Part shown: positions 36,301 to 47,239 of the stretch, piece by piece | How the letters are laid out: every line of letters starts with the position of its first letter | Position numbering within the stretch: the first letter of the stretch is position 1 | Origin: Lotus japonicus | Lineage: Eukaryota > Streptophyta > Magnoliopsida > Fabales > Fabaceae | Length of the DNA stretch: 64,000 nt | Direction of reading: 5' to 3' | NCBI RefSeq assembly: GCF_012489685.1 | Contig: NC_080043.1 | Span: 66,085,920-66,149,919 of the forward strand | Position numbers and translations under genes: made by a program | The notes under the pieces: generated by a model | What the model was told of the DNA's origin: nothing | The model's input: the letters and a program-made list of their open reading frames with translations, nothing else | Databases searched by the model: none

Positions 36301-37811
36301 AACAATTCCGAGATTTGAGTTTGGACGTAAGAGTATCCGAGGGAGAACTGAGGTTCGGGATGATCAGGATTACCAATGGATTGATGGAAGAAATCCGAGA
36401 CCAACAGTTACAAGATGAATTTTTACTCGGAAAAAGGAATTTGGTAATTCAGGGTAAGGACCCGGAATTCAAGGTAGGAAGTGACAATATCCTACGGTGT
36501 AAGGGTAGAGTTTGAGTACCTAACAACCCTGACTTAAGGAGGTTGATACTGGACGAAGGTCACAAAAGTAAGTTGAGCATTCACCCTGGAATGAAAAAGA
36601 TGCATCAGGACTTGAAGGTGAATTTTTGGTGGCCAGGAATGAAAAGACAAGTGGCAGAATATGTAGCTGCATGTTTAACCTGTCAAAAGGCGAAGGTGGA
36701 ACATCAGAAATCTGCGGGTATGCTACAAAGCTTGGATGTACCTCTATGGAAATGGGATAGCATATCGATGGATTTTGTCGTGGCATTGCCAAGGACTCAA
36801 AAAGGATATGATTCGATTTGGGTAATCGTGGATCGACTGACTAAGTCGGCTCATTTCATACCTGTGAAAACTACGTACAACGTGGATAAGCTATCAGAGA
36901 TTTATATAGCTGAGATTGTGCGACTTCATGGAGTGCCAACAAGTATCGTTTCCGATAGAGACCCGAAGTTTACTTCACATTTGTGGGGGGCTCTTCATGA
37001 GGCTTTGGGAACGAGGCTGAGATTAAGTTCTGCTTATCATCCACAGACTGATGGGCAAACTGAGAGAACTATCCAATCATTGGAGGATTTGCTACGAGCT
37101 TGCGTGTTAGACAACAAGGGCAGTTGGGACACCCTATTGCCACTGATTGAATTCACATATAACAATAGTTTTCATACGACCATAGGTATGGCACCGTATG
37201 AGGCATTGTATGGCCGCAAGTGTAGAACACCTTTATGTTGGTATCAAGATGGAGAGAATTTGTTAGTAGGACCGGAACTTCTGCAACAGACAACTGAGAA
37301 AATTAAACAGATCAGGGAGAAGATGAAGGCTTCTCAGAGTAGACAGAAGAGCTATGCAGATCAAAGGCGCAGAACCCTGGAATTCGAAGAAGGAGATCAT
37401 GTGTTTCTACGAGTTACCCAGACTACAGGAGTTGGTCGAGCAATCAAGTCAAGAAAGCTGATGCCAAAGTTCATTGGACCTTATCAGATTACTCGTCGTG
37501 TAGGACCGGTAGCTTATCAGATCGCACTACCGCCTTTTCTATCAAACGTTCACGATGTATTCCATGTGTCATAACTGCGGAAGTATATTGCTGATCCGAC
37601 GCACGTCATCGAGCTGGATGACATTGAGTTGAAGGATAACTTGTCTTTCGAGACACCGCCAATCAGCATTGGTGACACAAGGATAAAGCAGTTGAGGGGA
37701 AAAGAGATCGAGTTAGTGAAGGTTATTTGGAACAAGGACACCGGCGATGCGACGTGGGAGCTGAAGGAAAAGATCAAGGAACAGTATCCAGAACTTTTTA
37801 CTGACCCTTAA
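33393..37811 (+). pseudogene. Gypsy gag-pol polyprotein, one frame with two nonsense codons
   Basis: One reading frame of 1473 codons. Order: gag; two CCHC zinc knuckles (about 34257-34358); aspartic protease DSGATHS (about 34516); reverse transcriptase with FIDDILIYS (about 35475); RNase H starting YEVYCDASH (about 35911); integrase with an HHCC finger (from 36570) and D-D-E residues; and a chromodomain-like tail from about 37690. In-frame TGA at 36513-36515 lies between RNase H and integrase, and TAA at 37572-37574 before the chromodomain. The RT palm has FGVAIAPA where FGVTNAPA is usual, a further likely lesion. Gag start is taken as the ATG in GCAGAACATGG, since the upstream in-frame ATGs lie in leader sequence. 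The products would recombine into chromatin via the chromodomain, but this copy is probably defective. Confidence 0.92.
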
Positions 37812-37836
37812 GTTTCGAGGTCGAAACTTTCTTTTT

Positions 37837-37848
37837 GGAGGGTAGTAA
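37837..37848 (+). other. Polypurine tract of the gypsy element
   Basis: GGAGGGTAGTAA directly precedes the TG of the 3' LTR, the expected primer for plus-strand synthesis. Confidence 0.7.
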
Positions 37849-38511
37849 TGTAAGGCCCAAGTTTTAACGCTTTGGATAAGTGAATAAAATAAAAGAGTTA
37901 TTTGATTAAGATAAATTTGGGAAGGAAAAAGGTTCAGGAAAAGTCCAAGAATTTATCGAAAAACCGAAAGAGTTATAGCACGACTAACATACGCTTAATC
38001 CTAGGTCAAAGGTATTAGTGAATAGTTAATTTACGCTTTAGGACACGATGGAAACTAATTCCAAAAATCCTCAGAGAAATGTTAGAACTTCTCTTTTCCG
38101 TCCTTAAACAATCATTTCGATGCGAAATCCTGGAAAGTACGAACGTCAAATTCCAATTCTCGGAAGTTTGCCGAAACGGAATCCCTGATAGTTCGAGAAA
38201 ACCTAAGATCGACAGACGATGAAGACTTTTTCTATTCGGAGCTGCAAAAGAAGATTCCACTCTCGTTCTCCTATTTCTCTCGTCAATCCTAATCTTTCTT
38301 CAGAAGGAAGTTTTCTCATCCGACGATCACTGCAAAAAGTAGTTTTTTCGGGATAATCCGACTTACACCGACTTATGCCGATTTTGGATCTTTTGGTTTA
38401 ATTCCAAGAATCCTGTTTTGAGTTCTGGAATTCTGTCGCCAGAACCTATCTTAGAATGCGCAGGAAAAATCGGAATCGCAAAAAAATCATTTTTCCGTTT
38501 TTTCCAAAACC

Positions 38512-38519
38512 TATAAATA
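38512..38519 (+). promoter_or_regulatory. TATA box of the 3' LTR
   Basis: Same TATAAATA as in the 5' LTR. It could drive read-through into the retroposon remnant to its right. Confidence 0.5.
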
Positions 38520-40065
38520 GCTCGAAAATTAGATTTTTTGAGAAAAAACACCCATTTCCCCTCCCCCAAAACCGCGAGCTTCTAGAGAGAGAGAGAGATC
38601 CGGATCTTCGTCGTTTCTTGCCCGTTTGCTTCACCGATCGTCACTAATCGAAGACCCCGAGGTAGGTAATCTATACTCTCCTTCGAATCGTCGTTTCTGT
38701 CCACTTCTCCTGCGACTTTCTGAGTTCAAAATTTTGAGGTTTTTGAAAAACTGTTCAAATCAGCTGATTTCAGCGTCTAAACTTCTTCCCTGCATGCTCC
38801 TGAGCGTGTTCTGCGGATTAGATTTTGTCAAATGTCGACGAAATGCCGCCGGGATCAATTTCTACCCTAAATACCCATTTTTCGGCAAAGTCGCAACCTT
38901 TACGCTCTAATCTATCGACTTGGCTTAGTGCTAGTAGGATTTGTCGTCATAAACGTCGTTGTGGACGTCCCCATCCAATTTGTTTTTCAAAAATCCAATT
39001 TTGAAATTCTGAGCTAAAAATAATGACCAAACTACCCCTATATCAGTTTTCGATCCGAAAATTTTTCCGAGCCTAGAACCGTCTTAGTTACGGCTTATGT
39101 TAACCTAGGAACCAAGTTTGATCGAAGAAAAATCGACCCTCCCAATTAGAGGAAGTGGCCGAGAGCTATATCAAGGGGGGAGGAGAATCCGATTTTTCGA
39201 AAACTTGTCTTAACGCGTTAGATTGTCGTACCACGGAGGTAGTAGTGTACTGTGTAACCCTAGGACTCTTTGATTGCTGAGTTTCTGACTCTTGGTGTTG
39301 ATTTCTGTGATTTTTGCTTAAGGTTCGTTTGAGGAGATTCCCAGAAATCAAGGAGAAGAGCTTGAAGAACATTTTGAGGAGGAAGCTGGAAGTCCCACCG
39401 GTGAGGGCTACTCTCTGAATTACTAGATAATGCTTTAGGTGTCGACAAGTTCGACTTGATTTATGTGTTATGCACTTAATTGCTAAATGTCTGAATTGTT
39501 CTCTGAGGCTTCGGCCGACCTTGTTGAGTAATTGATGCCATGATATTGTGTGCTAAATGATTCACATGCTATGTGCTACATGGTTAACTTAGGATGTGTT
39601 GGAATATGCTGTTTATGCTTTTGACTGAGCTGTTTTATTTATGCTATTCCACTTGTACCTGAGATTCTGAAGAGTGAGGTTTACGGGCAGGTCATGCCAA
39701 ATTTTTATGAGATTTTGAGAGAGTTTTAAAAGGACGAACGGAGTTCGGACCTTGTCATGCTCCAATGGATCGAGACCTTCTCAGGGAATTACTTGGGATT
39801 ATGGGAACTTTGAAACTCATAGGGAATACGATAAGACTAAAAAAGAGCTATTTTTACAAAGAAAATTCATAAGATATTAAACAACCTCTAAACCTTTAAA
39901 TAAAGATAACAATCTCGGATGCAAGCTTTGGATTGAAGTTTAGTTTTGGAAAACGAGAAGTGTCGTCGGATCCAAGTGTTGAGAAGATTGCGAGTTCTGG
40001 GTATGTTGATACTCATTCGCTCTGGGAGCAGTTTGTTTAGCCATCCAAGGGATGAGCCGAGAAGC

Positions 40066-40315
40066 TTCACGGAGGTGTGAGACCTTGTGAATGCGTGATA
40101 CTCCACTGAGGCGTGAGACCTTGTGGAAAGCATGGATCTTCACTGAGGCGTGAGACCTCGTGAACAGCATGAAACTTCATTGAAGCGTGAGACTTCGTGC
40201 AAGTGTGTAAATTCACTGAGGCGTGAGACCTTGTGAAAGCATAAAACTTCACTGAAGCGTGAGACTTTGTGAATGTGTGAGACTCCACAGAAGCGTGAGA
40301 CTTCGTGAGAGCATT
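40066..40315. repeat. Minisatellite in 3' LTR
   Basis: Same seven-unit array as 29101-29350, with no unit gained or lost between the two LTRs. Confidence 0.85.
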
Positions 40316-40800
40316 GATGACTCGAAGAGTTGTCGTGAGTGGTTGCACTCTTTTGTTTATGATTAATTGTATTTTGTCGCAGAATCGACATTTACCTTAG
40401 GGTATTCTTTTAGAGACTTTAAGTTATCTAGAACACGTGGCGACGTGTCGGGTGAGGTCGGAGACGTTGTTTGGCTAATCACTTGCATTCATGCACTCAT
40501 TTTGAGGTTAATACACGGCGTGATACCGGACCTCGGTGGATTCCAAAATGGTCATAAGACCCGGATTTCCATATTTAGGACACTACGGTGGTCCTCAGTA
40601 GCAGACGGAATGGCAGACCTACGGATTCACTGCTGATCTGACTACTTTTGTGTGGTGTAAGAGACACGCGAGCAGGAAGGTACCCACCGTGGCTGGTGTT
40701 AGGGCCGCCTCGTTGATGTCCATCATTCTTCCGGAATGCATTTTGTTACCCAGCATTGCATTTCATGCATCATACATGCTGACTTAGTTGCAGAGTGTGA

Positions 40801-41505
40801 TTGGTAACTGTTTATCCTATTTTTGAGGCATGCTACTTGTTTTTATGGTTCTTTATATTTATTGTGATACATGCAACCCTAGGAAGCTATCCCAAAAATT
40901 ATAAGCCTGAGAGGCAAATATTTATTACCCTATATTATATCTGGTTTTATTATTTATATAATTCTTTGGAGTTGACCCTCGCGTCTGCTGTGTGTGTTTG
41001 GGCGGACTACGCCATTTGTCAGATGAGTATGGGGGATTGGTTTACCATGGTCAGCCCCTCGGGGGGAACCAGGTACGAGATGCTTGATCAAGACGACCCA
41101 GGTGCATGGGTGGTCGATTCCGAGGGCCACCGTGCGACCTACACCGGTCGGGTCATGGAGGACCGTGTCGACCGATTCGGACGCTTGACGGAGGGAGTGA
41201 TGAGGAGGCACATAGTGAGCTTCAACCTGCCTCCAGGTGTACACTGCGGACCCGGCTTGGGAGGACCTCCACCGCCACCATCCCCTTCGGATGATGAGGA
41301 CCCCTCTGAGGAGGTGCCAGTAGGTGGGGCTTCGACGGAGTCTAGTCCGTCTACTGCTGCTGCTGTCGTCGCGGATCTCGTTCCGGGCCCCGAGCCCGAG
41401 AGGCCAGTGCAGGAGCGCATTAGGGTGGACAGAGAGGGCAGTGTTGAGTATGTCGACTTAGTTGTCCTGGATGCAGATTCGGATGACGACCGCGCTAGCG
41501 TGTAG
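40801..41505 (+). CDS. LTR-resident ORF, 234 codons (3' LTR copy)
   Basis: Protein-identical to 29836-30540; one synonymous T/C change lies near the stop. The product is unrecognised: a hydrophobic lead, then a GC-rich 160-residue portion with a proline run, acidic stretches and an acidic tail. Because the two LTRs were identical at insertion, intactness here does not by itself show selection. Confidence 0.5.
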   Translation: MVTVYPIFEACYLFLWFFIFIVIHATLGSYPKNYKPERQIFITLYYIWFYYLYNSLELTLASAVCVWADYAICQMSMGDWFTMVSPSGGTRYEMLDQDDPGAWVVDSEGHRATYTGRVMEDRVDRFGRLTEGVMRRHIVSFNLPPGVHCGPGLGGPPPPPSPSDDEDPSEEVPVGGASTESSPSTAAAVVADLVPGPEPERPVQERIRVDREGSVEYVDLVVLDADSDDDRASV

Positions 41506-43721
41506 GATCGAGTGCTAGTGTGGGCTCCTCGGGTAGGGATAGTGTAGGAGTAGTGTCGATGCTCTGACCGTCATGCTTCAGTTTTGGGGACAGGGTAGTT
41601 TCCTACCGGTAGCTTTTTGTGTGGTTTCTTATGGAGATCACAGGGAGCTGGTTGGATTTAAGGGGGTCTTTGCTTAGGCCGCTGGGCCAACTTGTTCTCA
41701 GATTTTGAGGTTTAGTGTTGCAGACACAGTATTTTTACCTTGGACCGTACATATTGCCTTCTGGCGTTACTTTCTTTCTGTCACCCGTCACTGGAGGTTA
41801 CTCGTGACGTGGTTGTATTTAGCGAGGCATGTATATATAGTTGTATAGTAGTTTCTTTTATCTTTTGTTGGGAAGTTTATTACTTTCTGTCTTTAGTTAT
41901 AATGTCGAAAAAAAATAATTCACGTTTTTCCGCTTAAGTATTTCTTTTGGTTACTAAAGTGACGCCACCGAAATCGGGGTGTTACAGGTTCAAATCTCCC
42001 TTTACCAGAGCAAGTTTGGGTTTGGCTCTTCGTTATTTTCTCTCCTACTGTTCATGAAGATCTTCGTTTTTCAACCGAGAGAGAGAGATAGAGCTACGAT
42101 GAGAGAGTCTCTTTGCTGCAGTTTTCCCTTCTGATCCGCACCGTGGTTGCGCCGTGTTTGGCTCTCTGTTCAGGTTTAAACGCCCTTATTTTGGATGTTT
42201 AGTGTGTAGTTTGGGATCGCTGGTGGCGGGTTTGGGCTTGTGGTGTATTGCATTGGTTGATCTGGCGGTTCGTTTCTAGATGCGTGGCAGTCGTCTTCTC
42301 AGTTTTGTTGGTCTGCGTCTTCCTCTCTTCATCGACGCCTCATCTCTGTTCTTGATGCTCTAGTTTTCATGCTTCCTACGTCGTGTTTATGGGTTTCGTT
42401 TCGGCTTGGTGCCTACAGAGTGCTAAATATTGTTTATTTCCTCCTCCTTTTTGCAACTTTGTGTCGACGACAGAGATGAATCTTCCAGCTATGTTCGTGA
42501 GGTGTTGCGAGGTGGAGCTATGGATGAAGGTATGGTGTAGCCGGTGTGGCGCTGGTCATTATCGCGGATCTTTTTTGGGCGCTTTGGTCCTGGGCTTCCG
42601 GAGTGATGTTCGAGGTCGATGGTGAAGGTGATGAAGTTTCGGGTCGGCCGTGTGTTGTTCGGGGTCGTTGTCTGGTGTGGTTCCCCTTAGGCTTTTATGC
42701 TTTCGCTTTCAGTTGGTGTTCTATCCTAATTCACGTCCCCTCCAATAGCGAGTTGAGCTTTGTCGCGGTCCCGGACACATGCTCTTTCTCTTCGTCCGTT
42801 TAATGCTTGATCTAGGTTTGGGCCTCGTCATTGTGGCTTGGGGGTTTTCCTGCAATTTGTGCAGGATAGGTGTTTTTTAGGTATTGGATTTCTAAAGTTA
42901 TATCTTTGGCGCACCATTGGAATTTTTATGTATTTTTATTGGAGGAGATTATGCTTACTTTGTTGAGTTCTGTTTGTACAATCAACCATTTCATCTAATA
43001 AAACTTTTGCTTTAAAAAAATAATTAAGTAAACGAATGAGAAGAAGTTTAGGAAATATTTATTGGCTTCTGAGTTGAATAATTTCTACTATAATTAGCCA
43101 GCTTCAACTTTGGAAGCTCATTTTAATTCAAGACAAATTTGATGCGTTTTAACTAATTTAACTACATCTTTTAAACTATGTGAATTTTTTTATTCTTATA
43201 AATAGGACTGGAGGTAGTATTTAGCTAGTGCATCCACGACAGAATCGGTCGCTCTAAAGGCATGGCCCCTAGTAACATCTGGAAATTCAATAAGAAGCTG
43301 CAAATCTTGGTAACCAATAACAATGCGCATGGATGAAAACCTGCACACCATAACTCATAAGCTTTCTAGTACAATATTGGGATTGATTCCAATGTAATTC
43401 TTACATTGCTAATGAAGGAAGAAGGAGGTTAAGGAAACATTTGGAGAAGCCTCAATTGCATGGCGTGGTGAAAGGTGGATCCGAAGTCCAATGTTATATA
43501 TGAAAACCTGAAGCTCCTTGTATCGACGCACCATGTACCAACACTGAGAGACACTTTAAGCTTCTAGTTGTGTTTTCTTTTTCTCTTATTCTCTTGTTTA
43601 CATACTGTTTGGTTCAAAGGAGAGGAGGAGAAAGATTTTAATGGAGGGAGGGGAGGGGAAGGGAGGTGAGGGATTTTAATACCTATTACGTTTGGTTCAT
43701 AGGAGGAGAGGGGAGGAAAAA

Positions 43722-45164
43722 GGCTTAATTCCAGTTTGGGCCCCTGAAGTTTCAAGAATGGGCGATCCGCACCCCCCGTGTATAAAAGTTGCGGTCAAGC
43801 TCCCCTTTGTTACAAAACTGTGCTAACGAAGCCCTTCCGTTAGCTTCCGTCTGTTGACCAAACGGAAATTGGTTGCAGTAGTTAGAAATTTGGTTTGTTA
43901 TGAGGAAATTCTCCAACCGTGATGGCTCAGGTAGTGGCTTGAAAATGGGGTTTGAAGGATCTTCCTCAGGCAAAGGCTCCTCCCCAGCAGCTTTGTGTGC
44001 CATGTTCTGTGTCCTTCTCTTTTTCATCTTCAACATCTTTCAAAACCCAGATTTCAGAAGCATCACCCCCAACCACCAGATCTGACCCTTGTTTAATGAG
44101 AAAAAAAGTTGAAAGCTTTAAGCTTTTCAACCCAAATTCAGATGAGAAGAGGGATTTGAGGAGGCAAAAATTATTCAATTATTCATCATCATCTTCAAAA
44201 TGCAACCCATCAGCAACCCATCCCCACCCAGAACCCAGAACTCACCCCACCCCATCCCCAAAACTCACTCCATCGAAACCCACCCCCACCGATCAAAATC
44301 CCATCGAGCCCACCACCACCATCGCCCCCAACCACCAAATCCCAAAAACCAACCCCTCAAAAATCCAGAAACCCCTCACCAATCAAAATACCATTGCAAC
44401 CCACCCTCACCATCGCCCCCAACCAAAGCTCCATCTTCAAACCCCCAAATACAACAGCCAACCCACAAAATCATACACCCTGAAATCTAGAAAAATCAGA
44501 ACAAGAATAAGAATAGGAGAAAGAGACCCACCAACCCCCCAAAAACCCAGAAGCCCTCACCCACCCACCATACACCATGGGCTGGATCTCGTTCAGCAGC
44601 TATGACTCCGATCTATTTCTGTCACACCTTTTCCTCCTTCATCTCTGGGTTGTGGTGTTTACTGGGGTGGGGTTGGGTTTATGGGTGGTCGCGGCTCAGT
44701 TTGCTGGGGGTGGGGTTGTTGGGGGAAAAAAGAGGAAGAGGTTCTCTGCGGGTGGGGTGAGTGTGTGGTTGTTGGGTGTGGTTCAGTTTGCAGGTTAGGA
44801 TTTTGGTGGTGATGGGATTGGTGGTGGTGGTGGTGGGATGGAAGACGACGACAAGGAAGAAGAATAGCGTTAGGCAGAAGGTAAATGAAGAAGATGGTGT
44901 TGTTAGGGAGAGGAGAAAAGAGAGTGAGAGGTATTGGGTGAAGGATTTTGTGACGGATTATTTCCGTCACCAATTAGTAGCCTATATTTTATGAATTAAA
45001 TAAGTGACACGTCAGCATTTCCGTTTGGTCAACTGACGGAGATGGACGGAAGGGCTTTAATCGACCGTTTTAGAAACATGAGGGAGTTTGACCGCACATT
45101 TTAAACACAGGGGATGCAGACCGCTCATTTGTGAAACATCAGGGGCCCAAACTGGAATTAAGCC
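43722..45164. mobile_element. Non-autonomous MULE with 148-bp TIRs; possible Pack-MULE
   Basis: Inverted arms 43722-43869 and 45017-45164 begin GGCTTAATTCCAGTTTGGG. A perfect 9-bp duplication GAGGAAAAA flanks it (43713-43721 and 45165-45173). The interior is GC-richer than the host. It includes a Met-initiated 61-codon frame at 43900-44085 with a hydrophobic run (AALCAMFCVLLFFIFNIF), then a C-rich, Pro/His/Thr-coding tract to 44605 and a G-rich tract to about 44870. This composition suggests captured genic DNA, but the donor is not recognised and no transposase is present. Confidence 0.88.
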
Positions 45165-45429
45165 GAGGAAAAATAACTTATTTTTATTTGGTTCATAATT
45201 AAAATTATCATTATACCATATCCTTTGAATTCCAAACAATTATCACGTATCCACAAAGCCATAAATTTGCAGGAAGAAAATTACAGCAGTCATGAAATGA
45301 AGATAGCTCCCAAATCTACTTGAATTAACCCATTGGGCAATATCATGAAGCACACATCCTTAGCATAGCCAATGCTTTCAGTACTGTAATATCAGAAATA
45401 AAGACAATCCCACGCTCACCACAATCCAA

Positions 45430-47230
45430 TTTTTTTTTTTTGAGAGCAAAAGGAGTTTATTCAATAATAATCAGAGGAAGGTACAACCCCAAGGGAATGG
45501 AAGAAGCAAAAAAAAGGAAGCGCAAAAAACACACAACCAAGAAAGGAAGCGCAAAAATCCTAACAAATAGAAGAGAAATTCTCTTTAAGTTCTAATGCCA
45601 ACCCTCGAATGGCCTCTTCATCACTTCCCGGAAAAGACATGCTTGCGGATTTTGCCAGAAACCAAGCCTTTGTAGCCCGCGTGTAATATGGGCTGGATGG
45701 AGTTGGGGGGGGGGAGGGGTGACTAGGCGATGGCGCAGCATCAAGATCCATGGTCCCCGATTTGCGAGGATGACCCTGAGGTCGACGAGAGCCCTCCAAA
45801 CCACGCTTCACCTCTTTTTTCCGCTTAGGTCGACCGCGCGGGCGAGGCCTCGGAGGTGAAAAGTCAAGAACAGGGTCATCGGCAAAAGCATCACTATCCA
45901 CCCCAAGCGAATCCTCCTCCCTCGCGGAGTCATTACAAGCTTCCGCAGACGTTGAACCAAAAGAAGAGCACGTGCCAATCTCAAAGCATGAGTGTGATGG
46001 ACGCCCAAGGGCTAGCCCATCACAACTCACCACACCTACACCATACGCTGAATCCCCAATGACTTCCCTTGCTGCGAGAGAGCCAATACCAAACACCTGC
46101 CGAGGAGCCGCTAAAACGCTACCCACAGGATATGCTGAGAAAGGAATGGAGAGGAGCATCAAATAATCATTTAACCAAGGCAAAAAATTACTCCTAGTAC
46201 CAAGGGGAGTAGTTAATGATAATTTGAAATTCAAAAGACCAATTTCAAAAGAAGCTAAACCATCCCTAAATTTAATCCATGGTGGGGCCAGACTAGTAAA
46301 AGCAAATGAATTATCATAATTCTCTATTAATGAGGACAGAAAGTCCCTCCCTCCTGTTACGTGTGCCTCTGCAAATTCCACCGCCTGCACCCTTTCAAAA
46401 TCCACCGCCAGCAACTCTCCATCTTCAACCCAAACAGCGGCGCCGACATCCAACGTCAAACCCGAATCCATGTCAGACCAAGCAGCAACCTCCGGAAATA
46501 GCAAGGCATCAGAAACGCGATGCACCCCTTCACCCTCCCTAATTCCCGCAGCTTCCAATTCAGGGAAAAGGATGCGATCAGAAATCCGATTTAAACCAAC
46601 ACAGCCACCAACCCCCATAAGCATAACCTCAGAATCCAACAATGGCTGCTTTTCAATCCACTTCGCCGAACAGCCCTTTAACACGTCGCACCAGGATCGA
46701 GAAGACGACGCAAATCCTCCTGAAAGATGCAGTCGCTCCTTGGCACGAGAATCCTTCACCGTCGTTGGAGGAGCCATTGAAACATAGCTTTGTTTTCGAG
46801 ACCTACCCTTCATCTTACCAGCAGAAATTTAAGGCTTCACAGATAAATAAGCGCCTCCAAGCCTGACTCCATCCAAAGATTCCATGGCTCTTACCACATC
46901 TTCCCTGTTGGCGTACCGGACGAAACCAAACCGAAATTTTCTCCCTCTATTCCTTTTATGTTGCAGAAAAACATTAGTCAGTTTACCATGCTGCAAGAAG
47001 AGATCCCTCACATGAAAATAGTTCACTGAATCTGCAATCCCATCAACAAAGAGGGGGAAGCAAGTACGAGCAGGAGGCGCAACGACCCTGGCCACCCTAG
47101 CATCGCCACCATCCTGCTCCCCTTCATCATCGCCTTCATCATCAACACTTGAGAGGTCACCAAAGGTTCCACCAGCGGCCTGCCTGGAGGCTTGAGGAAG
47201 GGAAACCCTAACAGAGAGAGAGAAAGTTTA
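45430..47230 (-). mobile_element. Antisense poly(A) retroposon carrying an RRM-protein ORF
   Basis: Reading on the minus strand, the element ends GAATAAACTCC-TTTTGCTCTC followed by A12 (45441-45430). Its 5' side lies near 47230-47300, where AGAACACAATCAAA occurs twice; the target duplication is not certain (compare CCACAATCCAA beside the poly(A)). It encodes ORF1-like protein but no reverse transcriptase, so it was probably mobilised in trans by a LINE. Confidence 0.65.
45560..47095 (-). pseudogene. RRM-domain ORF1-like protein, interrupted by one in-frame stop
   Basis: Minus-strand frame open from upstream of 47095. Residues encoded at about 47050-46832 form an RNA-recognition motif: FVDGIADSVNYFHVRDLF resembles the first strand and helix, and RKFRFGFVRYA is a good RNP1 match. 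A TAA at 46829-46831 breaks the frame; after 15 nt an ATG at 46813 continues in the same frame for 417 codons (to 45560). That second part has SWCDVLKG near its start, a long variable middle, a basic RPRPRGRPKRKKEV stretch and a Pro/Ser-rich tract. RRM proteins of this shape occur as ORF1 of plant L1-type (BNR-like) LINEs and in LINE-derived gene families. No ORF2 follows before the poly(A). Whether this was an expressed host gene copy or a LINE ORF1 cannot be decided here. Confidence 0.65.
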
Positions 47231-47239
47231 GAAGGGATT

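Larger units (their letters stand above)
26885..41986 (+). mobile_element. Ty3/gypsy LTR retrotransposon (chromovirus, Tekay/Del-like)
   Basis: LTRs at 26885-31021 and 37849-41986 begin TGTAAGG and end GTTACA. The element is flanked by GGTTC (26880-26884 and 41987-41991). Gene order gag-PR-RT-RH-INT with a chromodomain-like tail places it among chromoviruses; very long LTRs suggest Tekay/Del. About a dozen substitutions over 4.1 kb separate the LTRs by eye (about 0.3%), so insertion was recent. The 15.1 kb span is inflated by a 100-N gap and an adjoining duplicate of the LTR end and gag. Confidence 0.95.
37849..41986 (+). repeat. 3' LTR of the gypsy element (4138 bp)
   Basis: Near-identical to 26885-31021. 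By-eye differences cluster at 38262-38273 and otherwise are scattered, e.g. G/A in TTGC(G/A)GACAC and G/T in CCTTC(G/T)GGCG near the right end. Confidence 0.95.
26490..43022 (+). mobile_element. LINE-mobilised retroposon, split by the gypsy element
   Basis: Two parts, 26490-26884 and 41992-43022, are continuous once the gypsy insertion is ignored. The left part starts CTAGGGTTAGG and is GC-rich. The right part ends TAATAAAACTTTTGCTTT plus A7. The 15-mer ATTAAGTAAACGAAT flanks it at 26475-26489 and 43023-43037. A poly(A) end with a 15-bp duplication fits LINE-type insertion. The roughly 1.4 kb body has no intact ORF or RT, so it is non-autonomous or a transcript copy. Confidence 0.75.

Noticed and set aside
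42383..42803. ORFs in the right half of the split retroposon
   Set aside because: Short, overlapping in two frames, no domain; the retroposon looks non-coding.
44200..44605. Proline- and threonine-rich ORFs inside MULE 2
   Set aside because: Driven by C-rich composition, open in several frames at once, with no motif.
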